5,016 bases of DNA from an uncultured Bacilli bacterium (lineage in GTDB: Bacteria > Bacillota_I > Bacilli_A > RF39 > UBA660). Below the pieces are notes generated by a model, which worked only from the letters and a program-made list of their open reading frames with translations, made no database searches and was not told the DNA's origin. A program made the translations under genes and the position numbers. The DNA lies in assembly GCA_947594675.1 (NCBI GenBank), contig CANQEF010000090.1, forward strand, positions 1-5,016, written 5' to 3'. Positions 1-5,016 of this stretch are shown here, one piece after another (position 1 is the first letter of the stretch; every line of letters starts with the position of its first letter).

Positions 1-677
1 TTGGTACTTTATCTACTTATCCTAATGTTAAAACTATTATTGAGATTGGGGGTCAAGATTCTAAAATAATTTTAATTAAAGATGGTGTAGTAATTGATTA
101 TGCTATGAATACACTATGTGCAGCCGGAACAGGAGCTTTTTTATCTAGTCAAGCTAAACGATTGGGAATTAGTGTGGAAGATTTTGGAAAGATTGCCTTG
201 ACTAGTAAAAAGCCAACTCCTATTGCTGCTAGATGTACGGTATTTGCTGAAAGTGATTTGGTCCATAAATTACAAACAGGTAGTAGTAAGGAAGATATTA
301 TTGCTGGGTTATGTGAAAGTGTAGCAAATAATTACCTAAATAATGTGGCAAGAGGTAAAAAAATAGAAAGCCCTATTATTTTTCAGGGTGGTGTTTCAAA
401 AAATATTGGTGTAAAAAAAGCTTTTGAAAAAATTTTAAAAACTGATATTATTACAGATAGTAATGGACATTTAATGGGAGCTTTAGGGGTTGCTATTTTG
501 GCTAAAAATAATAAGGAAGTTGATTTTAATTTTGATGTTGTGGAAAAAGAATTTGTAACAACAGCTGTAAATTGTGGAAAGTGTCCTAATAATTGTGAAA
601 TTATTTGTATACGAGAAAATGGAAAATTAATTGATAGTTATGGAAATAGATGTGAAAGAGGTTTAGGCTCTATTTAA
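1..677 (+). CDS. 2-hydroxyacyl-CoA dehydratase activase-like ATPase (HgdC/BadF family), 5'-partial
   Basis: The reading frame is open from base 3, so the true start lies before the window; 224 residues are visible. They match the C-terminal half of the ASKHA-fold activases that use ATP to drive an electron from a [4Fe-4S] cluster into 2-hydroxyacyl-CoA dehydratases or related enzymes in the cytoplasm. Visible motifs are EIGGQDSK (phosphate-binding loop, bases 42-65), CAAGTGAFL with its cysteine at 117-119, RCTVFAESD with its cysteine at 234-236, and GGVSKNIG (adenosine-side motif). The two cysteines are 39 residues apart, the same spacing as the cluster ligands Cys127 and Cys166 of Acidaminococcus HgdC. 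After the ATPase fold comes a tail with five more cysteines (codons at 573, 582, 594, 606 and 651) ending GNRCERG. As I recall, this tail resembles the segment that joins the activase part to a DUF2229/HgdB-like part in large (about 1400-residue) fused activases. Here the gene stops just after it, so the dehydratase-like part is absent or encoded elsewhere. The substrate cannot be told. Family is secure; role is inferred. Confidence 0.9.
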   Translation, partial: GTLSTYPNVKTIIEIGGQDSKIILIKDGVVIDYAMNTLCAAGTGAFLSSQAKRLGISVEDFGKIALTSKKPTPIAARCTVFAESDLVHKLQTGSSKEDIIAGLCESVANNYLNNVARGKKIESPIIFQGGVSKNIGVKKAFEKILKTDIITDSNGHLMGALGVAILAKNNKEVDFNFDVVEKEFVTTAVNCGKCPNNCEIICIRENGKLIDSYGNRCERGLGSI

Positions 678-712
678 ATTCTCTAACATTTTTAATTGGC
701 AATGATGTATTT

Positions 713-744
713 CTTTTAAGTAGGATATTTTGTAAACTTAAAAG
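713..744. repeat. Perfect 9-bp inverted repeat in the convergent intergenic region
   Basis: CTTTTAAGT (713-721) is the exact reverse complement of ACTTAAAAG (736-744), with a 14-nt loop. It begins 35 bp after the activase stop codon. The stem is AT-rich and has no run of T after it, so it is not a classical intrinsic terminator. It could protect the 3' end of the activase mRNA, or be chance in AT-rich DNA. Confidence 0.4.
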
Positions 745-792
745 CAGCTAATAAATTCAGCTATTTACTTTTTAGAAAATTCCTTATAAACG

Positions 793-818
793 AAAAAAGT
801 AGCTAATCTACTTTTTTT
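793..818. terminator. Bidirectional intrinsic terminator between convergent genes
   Basis: AAAAAAGTAG (793-802), a 5-nt loop CTAAT, and CTACTTTTTT (808-817) form a 10-bp stem, followed on the + strand by a further T. On either strand the GTAG/CTAC core is followed by a run of T, so it can end both the activase transcript (+) and the ABC-F transcript (-). The TAG stop codon of the ABC-F gene and its last Lys codons form one arm of the stem. The core is only four strong pairs, so efficiency may be modest. Confidence 0.75.
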
Positions 819-2391
819 CTATGTATTCTTCATAAGGAATACTTCTATCAATTATTTTGCCATCTGATTTTATTTCAATTATACGATTAGCAACAGTACT
901 ATTTAATTCATAATCTCGTGACGTAAATAAAATTTCTCCTTCAAAATTTAAAAGGCCTTTGTTTAAAGACGTGATACTTTCAAGATCTAGGTGATTAGTT
1001 GGTTCATCAAGGATAAGAAAATTAGGTTCTTCTAGCATTATTTTTGATAACATACAACGTGCTTTTTCTCCTCCTGATAAAATATTTACTTTTTTAAATA
1101 CATCTTCTTTTGTAAAAAGCATGCGTCCTAAAAAGCCACGAAGAATGGTTTCATCTTTGATATCGTGAAAAGAGCCAATCCATTCCATAATATTTTTGTC
1201 ATTGTTAAAGTAAGCTGTATTATCTTGAGGCAGGTAACCAATATTAATAGTTTTACCCCACTCAATAGTACCTTTATCATATTTTTCCTTGCCAGATAAA
1301 ATATTAAAAAGTGTCGTTTTAATCATATCATCATCTGCTAAAATAGCAACTTTATCTCCTTTTAGAATTGTAAATGATACTTTGTCAAAAATTTTTTTGC
1401 CATCTACAATTTTGGTTAGATTTTCTACTTTTAATATTTCCTTACCACTTGGTTTTTCTATCTTAAAATCTATATAGGGATATTTTCTAGATGAGGGAAT
1501 TATTTCATCTAATTGAATTTTTTCTAACATTTTTTTTCGAGAAGTTGCTTGCTTACTTTTAGAGGCATTAGCTTGGAATCTCGCTATAAAGGATTGTAAT
1601 TCTTTTATTTTTTCTTCTTTCTTTTTATTAGTTTCACGCATTTGTTTTTGTAGTAATTGACTTGATTCATACCAAAAGTCATAATTACCAATATAGAGCT
1701 TTATTTTTCCGTAATCTATATCGACTATATGTGTGCAAACTTTATTTAAAAAATGACGGTCATGAGAGACAATGATAATAGTATTGTTGAAATTTATTAA
1801 AAATTCTTCTAACCACTTAATAGCTTCCAAATCTAACGAATTTGTTGGTTCATCTAAAAGTAAAATATCAGGATTTCCAAAAAGAGCTTGTGCTAATAAT
1901 ACTTTAATGCGTTCTTTAACTGGCAAATCTTGCATTTTTTGAGAGTGTTTTTCAGAACCTATGCCCAAATTATTAAGTAAATTAGCTGCCTCAGTAGATG
2001 CATTCCATCCGTCTAATTCTATGAATTCTGCCTCTAAATTGGCTAGTTTCATGCCATCTTCTTCAGTAAATTCAGTTTGTTCATACATTCTATTTTTTTC
2101 TTGCATTATTTCATAAAGCTTTGTATTTCCCATAATGACTACTTCTAAAACATTTTTATTATCATATTCATAATGATCTTGTCGCAAAATTGATATTCTT
2201 TGATTTTTGCTAATAGTTATTTCACCAGTAGTTGTTTCAATTTCACCATTTAATAATTTTAAAAAAGTTGATTTTCCCGTGCCATTAGCTCCAATAATTC
2301 CATAGCAATTTCCTTCAGTAAATTTAATATTGACGTCTTCAAAAAGTGTTCTTTTCCCAAAAGTTAAACTAACATTATTTACTTGTATCAT
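808..2391 (-). CDS. ybiT: ABC-F family ATPase, YbiT/YkpA type, with degenerate second ATP site
   Basis: A 527-residue cytosolic protein with two ABC domains and no membrane segment, the usual build and length of ABC-F proteins, which bind the ribosomal E site and adjust translation. NBD1 has Walker A GANGTGKST (34-42), Q-loop Gln71, Walker B and catalytic Glu LLLDEP (177-182) and H-loop SHDRHF (209-214). The charged interdomain linker (about 242-305), with FQANASKSKQATSR at 272-285, is what I recognise as YbiT/YkpA-type. NBD2 has signature LSGGEK (438-443) and Walker B LILDEP (459-464). Its Walker A is decayed to ADDDMIKTT (352-360), its H-loop reads SRD with Arg492 for His, and the NBD1 signature is DLPVKERIK (155-163). 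One composite ATP site therefore looks intact and the other impaired. The start is set by GAGGTGAT just upstream. It follows the metallopeptidase gene by 46-54 bp and may share its transcript. It is not clearly of an antibiotic-resistance subtype. The symbol reflects family resemblance, not proven orthology. Confidence 0.93.
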   Translation of the reverse strand: MIQVNNVSLTFGKRTLFEDVNIKFTEGNCYGIIGANGTGKSTFLKLLNGEIETTTGEITISKNQRISILRQDHYEYDNKNVLEVVIMGNTKLYEIMQEKNRMYEQTEFTEEDGMKLANLEAEFIELDGWNASTEAANLLNNLGIGSEKHSQKMQDLPVKERIKVLLAQALFGNPDILLLDEPTNSLDLEAIKWLEEFLINFNNTIIIVSHDRHFLNKVCTHIVDIDYGKIKLYIGNYDFWYESSQLLQKQMRETNKKKEEKIKELQSFIARFQANASKSKQATSRKKMLEKIQLDEIIPSSRKYPYIDFKIEKPSGKEILKVENLTKIVDGKKIFDKVSFTILKGDKVAILADDDMIKTTLFNILSGKEKYDKGTIEWGKTINIGYLPQDNTAYFNNDKNIMEWIGSFHDIKDETILRGFLGRMLFTKEDVFKKVNILSGGEKARCMLSKIMLEEPNFLILDEPTNHLDLESITSLNKGLLNFEGEILFTSRDYELNSTVANRIIEIKSDGKIIDRSIPYEEYIEKK

Positions 2392-2394
2392 GAT

Positions 2395-2402
2395 ATCACC
2401 TC
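2395..2402 (-). promoter_or_regulatory. Strong Shine-Dalgarno of the ABC-F gene
   Basis: On the minus strand GAGGTGAT lies just upstream of the ATG at 2391, with the AGG core 7 nt from it. It is the strongest ribosome binding site in the window and fixes the start. Confidence 0.8.
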
Positions 2403-2414
2403 ATAAACTTCTTT

Positions 2415-2443
2415 AGTTTACTATAATTTTTTATTTTTTACAA
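2415..2443 (-). promoter_or_regulatory. Possible weak promoter for the ABC-F gene
   Basis: On the minus strand TTGTAA (2438-2443) and TAAACT (2415-2420) are 17 bp apart, each matching four of six consensus bases. The -10 also forms one arm of a 6-bp inverted repeat (TAAACT 2404-2409, AGTTTA 2415-2420). No T-run terminator lies between the metallopeptidase stop and the ABC-F start, so read-through from the upstream operon is an alternative. In DNA this AT-rich such matches arise easily. Confidence 0.25.
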
Positions 2444-2445
2444 TA

Positions 2446-3399
2446 TTATTTGTGAAGTGATTTTTGTTTGGTATTATCTTCTTTTAAAATATCGGTAAAG
2501 TCTTTTTTAGATATTTCTTTTCTACTTAGAGAAAAAATTAAAGAAAATAGTTTATTTTGATTAATTATATTTTCAAATTCTTTTATTTTTACTGGGTCAT
2601 TTGTTTTTTCACAATATAAATTATATAATGTGAATTCAATTTTGGCTAAAAAAATGATAGCAAAAGGACTAAAGGCATTATAAAAAGTTTCATATTTATC
2701 AATGTTAAAAATTAAATTTGTAGCATTTTCTTCATCTGTATAGTTACTTAGCTTTTCTATTAATCCTGGTAAATTGTGAGAAAAAAACAAATGAATCATT
2801 TCTTCTTCAGTTATTATTTTTTCCATTAAAAGAGCTATTTCACTAAGAGATTTATATTTCTTGGGTTTTTGATTTTTTAAATAATAACGATTATTTAGTA
2901 ACTCTGTATATCCTTCATTAAGGCTATATCCAATATGGGCTGTATCTGTTAAATACTGGCTAAATCCACAATATGAAATATCGGTATTTAAATCATATTC
3001 TGATGAGGCCATGTGAATAAATTCATGACTTAAAGCATTTTGTTTACTATAGGTTAAAATATTTTCCATGGGACCATATGTTCCTAATACACTATTAAAG
3101 ATAGAGTATTTTTCTTTAATAACAAGTAAGGTTTTCATATTTTCATAAACATTAGCTAAATCATTAGTAGAGACATTATTTTTTAAAACTTCTATGAGGG
3201 GTTTTAAAACTTCTTTTTCTTTATAGTTAATGTCTCCAAAGTAAAATTTTGGTTTGATAATGTTTGGTGCTATCAAGTGATTATTGTTATATATATTTAA
3301 CCATTTTTTGCGTTTAAGTATATCTTGATTGGCGTATAATGCTGGACCAAAAATAAATATAGAACTGCTTAGTAAAGCTAGTATTTCTTTAATATCCAT
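2446..3399 (-). CDS. Putative membrane-anchored zinc metallopeptidase (HExxH, gluzincin-like)
   Basis: A 317-residue protein of no family I can name. Residues 6-23 form one hydrophobic segment close to the N-terminus, followed by a basic patch KRKK (29-32). Residues 125-129 are HEFIH, the zinc-binding and catalytic HExxH motif, inside NALSHEFIHMASS. Residues 160-166 are LNEGYTE; the NEG part resembles the NEGF motif of M1-type gluzincins, whose Glu is the third zinc ligand, making Glu162 the best candidate (32 residues after His129, longer than the 18 usual in M1). The YCGF at 143-146 lies between them. The C-terminal third is helical-looking and charged with no recognised domain. The basic patch after the segment favours a cytoplasmic catalytic domain by the positive-inside rule, but a cleaved or uncleaved signal with an outside domain cannot be excluded. 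Its ATG overlaps the TAA of the kinase-like gene before it by one base (TAATG), with AGGGA upstream, so the two are probably translationally coupled. Peptidase activity is well supported by motifs; the substrate is unknown. Confidence 0.75.
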   Translation of the reverse strand: MDIKEILALLSSSIFIFGPALYANQDILKRKKWLNIYNNNHLIAPNIIKPKFYFGDINYKEKEVLKPLIEVLKNNVSTNDLANVYENMKTLLVIKEKYSIFNSVLGTYGPMENILTYSKQNALSHEFIHMASSEYDLNTDISYCGFSQYLTDTAHIGYSLNEGYTELLNNRYYLKNQKPKKYKSLSEIALLMEKIITEEEMIHLFFSHNLPGLIEKLSNYTDEENATNLIFNIDKYETFYNAFSPFAIIFLAKIEFTLYNLYCEKTNDPVKIKEFENIINQNKLFSLIFSLSRKEISKKDFTDILKEDNTKQKSLHK

Positions 3400-4097
3400 T
3401 ATTTTATCCCTGCCCTTTTTTTTAAATATTCTTTTACATTTTCTTCTGAAAAATCTTTCTTTAGTATTTCCATAATTGAATTATTTCTTAATTCTGTATA
3501 AAAATCTTTTTTTAATTGATTAATACTTTTAGATTTATCAGTTGAATATTTTGAAACTAATGGTATAAGGAATCTTTCTATTAAAAACTCATTTAATCTA
3601 TCTAAATTATCAGAAATAGCTATATTTTCATTTTTGTTTGTTTCATAGAATTTCCCTATATCTATAAAATACATACCATTATTAAAAACAAAATTGTTTA
3701 TAAATAAGTCATTTATAATAATTTTTTTACTACCTAGAGTAATACTATCTTCTATTAAATTATTTATTTCTGTAATAAATTGGTGCCTATTCAAGGCTAA
3801 AAGATTATCTATGCCTAAATCTTTTATATAGGGAGAAATTGTACCTATTAGGTGGTGTTTCTTATTTAAGATTGGTTCTTCTGGTAGAATAATTCTCTTT
3901 GTGGATATATTTTGCATCTTTACAATTAAGCTTTTACTAATTGGTTCATAACTATAGGGTAGTCTGTATAGTTTATATGCTTTTCCTTTTATTAGATAAA
4001 CATCAGAAGTTGTTCCAGGATGAAGTGATATTTCTTCAGAGTATTTCATGTAACTAGGATTTAATCTTTCTTTTTTATTTCCAATTAAACAAATCAT
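3399..4097 (-). CDS. Small kinase-like protein (diverged protein-kinase fold), second of a tandem pair
   Basis: A 232-residue protein with the sparse motifs of a protein-kinase-like fold: HPGTTSDVY (26-34) as a glycine-loop equivalent, Lys42 in AYKLYR as the ATP-binding lysine, NDLFINN (129-135) as the catalytic loop with Asp130 and Asn135 in the D-x4-N spacing of HRDLKPEN, and DIG (146-148) in place of DFG. Only about 85 residues follow DIG, so the C-lobe is short, and no membrane segment is seen. It resembles the preceding gene, most clearly in ISTKRIILPEE (64-74) against LSTNRILLPEE there. At the position aligned with the likely alpha-C Glu53 of the neighbour it has Ser56, so it may be a weakly active or pseudo-kinase. 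The start is ATG at 4097, which has AGGAG 8 nt upstream; a GTG at 4106 in the same frame overlaps that AGGAG and is unlikely. An aminoglycoside-phosphotransferase-like small-molecule kinase is an alternative. The fold call is from motifs only. Confidence 0.65.
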   Translation of the reverse strand: MICLIGNKKERLNPSYMKYSEEISLHPGTTSDVYLIKGKAYKLYRLPYSYEPISKSLIVKMQNISTKRIILPEEPILNKKHHLIGTISPYIKDLGIDNLLALNRHQFITEINNLIEDSITLGSKKIIINDLFINNFVFNNGMYFIDIGKFYETNKNENIAISDNLDRLNEFLIERFLIPLVSKYSTDKSKSINQLKKDFYTELRNNSIMEILKKDFSEENVKEYLKKRAGIK

Positions 4098-4105
4098 TTT
4101 AATCA

Positions 4106-4110
4106 CTCCT
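4106..4110 (-). promoter_or_regulatory. Shine-Dalgarno deciding the start of the second kinase-like gene
   Basis: AGGAG on the minus strand (4110-4106) lies 8 nt before the ATG at 4097. It overlaps the TAG stop of the upstream gene (4109-4111), as TAGGAG, and excludes the in-frame GTG at 4106 as the start. The arrangement suits translational coupling. Confidence 0.8.
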
Positions 4111-4801
4111 ATTTAACAATTTCCTTTACATATGTTTCAACTGATTTAGTAGATGATAAACTATTTTGCAATTCTTCTGTTAAATAATAAGAATCTATAA
4201 AATCATAAAGCTTTTCTTTTTGGTTTTTTGTTAACGAAATGATATTTCCGAGTAATTCTATACACAAATAATAATTTAGATTCATTTTATTTAATATACT
4301 TATAAATTGTTTAGAATGTTTATAGTCTATAATGTAACTTCCGGGATCGCAAATATTTATTTTACCATCATATATAGTATTATCAAATGTTAAGTCACAG
4401 ATGGAAATATTATTTTCTGATAAAAAATCAATATCTTTTGAGATTAAGTTTACTTCACTAGCAAAATTAGTTAAAGGCATTTTAGATAGTAATTTTAACG
4501 AATAAGAGTTTTTAAATAGTGTCGTATATCCTGAGAATTTCTTTAGGTATTTATTGGTTTCTTCATCTTTTATTGGTTTATAAATTAATTCTTCAGGTAA
4601 AAGAATTCTATTAGTTGAAAGTTTTTGTAAATAGGCAGCTGTCTCATGATTAAGACGATATTTATTAGAAAAGCGTTTATATATCTTTAAGGCTTTAGGT
4701 CCTAAACGATAAATAGTAGCCTCATTTCCTTCAGAAACATACATGTCATCTAATTCATCACTTGTAAAAGAATATTTTTGTTCATTAATATAAAAATCCA
4801 T
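4109..4801 (-). CDS. Small kinase-like protein (protein-kinase fold), first gene of the operon
   Basis: A 230-residue protein that keeps a full minimal set of kinase residues in order: SEGNEATIY (23-31) as glycine loop, Lys39 in ALKIYK, Glu53 as candidate alpha-C glutamate, CDLTFDN (135-141) as catalytic loop with Asp136 and Asn141 in the same spacing as HRDLKPEN, and DPG (152-154) as the DFG metal-binding motif. The usual His-Arg before the catalytic Asp is Ile-Cys, and the loop Lys is Thr138. The region after DPG is only about 76 residues, far shorter than a classical eukaryotic-type kinase C-lobe, and there is no PASTA, TPR or membrane part, so it is unlike PknB-type receptor kinases. It appears cytosolic and catalytically plausible. 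It heads an operon with a diverged paralogue 11 bp downstream and a metallopeptidase after that, and is preceded by a strong promoter and AAGGGG. The phospho-acceptor, protein or small molecule, cannot be told. I recognise no named family. Confidence 0.7.
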   Translation of the reverse strand: MDFYINEQKYSFTSDELDDMYVSEGNEATIYRLGPKALKIYKRFSNKYRLNHETAAYLQKLSTNRILLPEELIYKPIKDEETNKYLKKFSGYTTLFKNSYSLKLLSKMPLTNFASEVNLISKDIDFLSENNISICDLTFDNTIYDGKINICDPGSYIIDYKHSKQFISILNKMNLNYYLCIELLGNIISLTKNQKEKLYDFIDSYYLTEELQNSLSSTKSVETYVKEIVK

Positions 4802-4809
4802 TTTAAGGG

Positions 4810-4815
4810 CCCCTT
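4810..4815 (-). promoter_or_regulatory. Shine-Dalgarno of the first operon gene
   Basis: AAGGGG on the minus strand ends 8 nt before the ATG at 4801. It runs into CCC, giving a GGGCCC palindrome (4807-4812) that is unusual in such AT-rich DNA but has no loop and cannot fold on itself. Confidence 0.6.
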
Positions 4816-4841
4816 TTTAATAGTTCTTTTTAATACGGCTT

Positions 4842-4870
4842 ATTATACCACAATTTGCTCAATTTGGCAA
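4842..4870 (-). promoter_or_regulatory. Strong promoter of the kinase-kinase-peptidase operon
   Basis: On the minus strand the -35 is TTGCCA (4865-4870, five of six consensus bases), the spacer is 17 bp and the -10 is a perfect TATAAT (4842-4847) with the extended TGn element directly before it. A nine-base A tract (+ strand 4869-4877) at and upstream of the -35 could serve as an UP element. The predicted transcript begins near 4835, leaving a leader of about 34 nt. CAAATTG occurs twice, nine bases apart, across the -35 and spacer (4851-4857 and 4860-4866), a possible operator half-site pair. Confidence 0.85.
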
Positions 4871-4882
4871 AAAAAAATTATC

Positions 4883-4901
4883 CTTCCCGAGTTTGACAGT
4901 T
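4883..4901. repeat. 19-bp direct repeat, copy 1, upstream of the operon promoter
   Basis: CTTCCCGAGTTTGACAGTT, identical to the copy at 4940-4958. The match ends sharply on both sides. It lies about 12 bp upstream of the -35 box of the minus-strand promoter. Its GC content is well above that of the surrounding DNA. Confidence 0.85.
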
Positions 4902-4939
4902 GATGAAATATAAAAAGTTTAATTTTTGTTGAAATTAGG

Positions 4940-4958
4940 CTTCCCGAGTTTGACAGTT
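4940..4958. repeat. 19-bp direct repeat, copy 2
   Basis: Exact second copy, starting 57 bp from the start of copy 1 and in the same orientation, with 38 bp of unrelated AT-rich sequence between. Its TTTGAC (4949-4954) can also pair with GTCAAA at 4966-4971. Function is unknown: regulator site, mobile-element end and array remnant are all possible. Confidence 0.85.
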
Positions 4959-5016
4959 ACTTTAAGTCAAAACAAAGAACAAACCGTTATTTTATAAGGG
5001 TTTAATGGATTTTTTG

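Noticed and set aside
745..776. Second terminator hairpin around AGCT...AGCT before the ACTTTTTA run
   Set aside because: The stem is only four strong pairs with a bulge on extension; the hairpin at 793-818 is much better.
1312..1338. ABC-F gene as a pseudogene because of the damaged Walker A
   Set aside because: The frame is intact for 527 residues, the remaining motifs and the linker are conserved, and the start has the best ribosome binding site in the window.
1289..1477. 62-residue open frame on the + strand
   Set aside because: It lies wholly antisense to the NBD2 region of the ABC-F gene, has no ribosome binding site of note and no recognisable protein features; it is a shadow frame.
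4104..4106. GTG as the start of the second kinase-like gene
   Set aside because: The GTG overlaps the AGGAG that serves the ATG at 4097, so it has no usable ribosome binding site of its own.
4893..4955. Rightward promoters using TTGACA inside each repeat as a -35
   Set aside because: At 17 bp downstream the sequences are AGTTTA and CAAAGA, poor -10 boxes; TATAAA near copy 1 is only 10 bp away.
4883..4958. CRISPR array
   Set aside because: Only two copies of a 19-bp unit, shorter than usual repeats and without the typical internal palindrome, no third copy on either side in view, and no cas gene in the window.
1..5016. Mollicute code with TGA as Trp
   Set aside because: The Trp codons checked in the ABC-F gene are TGG and no gene contains an in-frame TGA, so the standard bacterial code fits.

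Overview
The window is very AT-rich and has the look of a low-GC, anaerobic Firmicute, probably a gut-associated member of the Bacilli/Erysipelotrichia/RF39-like or clostridial groups. The placement rests on base composition, AGGAG-type ribosome binding sites, a piece of a 2-hydroxyacyl-CoA dehydratase activase (a family typical of anaerobes) and an ABC-F protein of the YbiT/YkpA type. The standard genetic code fits: the Trp codons checked in the ABC-F gene are TGG, and no TGA lies inside any gene. The five stop codons seen are TAA or TAG.

Layout, left to right. Positions 1-677 (+) hold the 3' end of an activase gene of the HgdC/BadF ASKHA family, cut by the window edge, with a cysteine-rich tail. 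It converges on an ABC-F ATPase gene (808-2391, -). The two share a short intergenic region with an apparently bidirectional hairpin terminator that overlaps the ABC-F stop codon. To the right is a tight three-gene minus-strand operon, read 4801 to 2446: two small, mutually similar kinase-like proteins (4109-4801 and 3399-4097), then a membrane-anchored HExxH metallopeptidase (2446-3399). Gene junctions are 11 bp apart and then a 1-bp TAATG overlap. A near-consensus promoter with an extended -10 precedes the operon. Further upstream lie two exact 19-bp direct repeats of unknown function.

Functionally, the activase would reduce a partner dehydratase-like enzyme that is not in the window. The ABC-F protein would act on the ribosome. 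The kinase-kinase-peptidase operon has no function I can name. Its architecture suggests a phosphorylation-linked membrane proteolysis module, which is inference. The most notable points are this operon, a coordinated loss of catalytic residues in one of the two composite ATP sites of the ABC-F protein, and the repeats upstream of the operon promoter.
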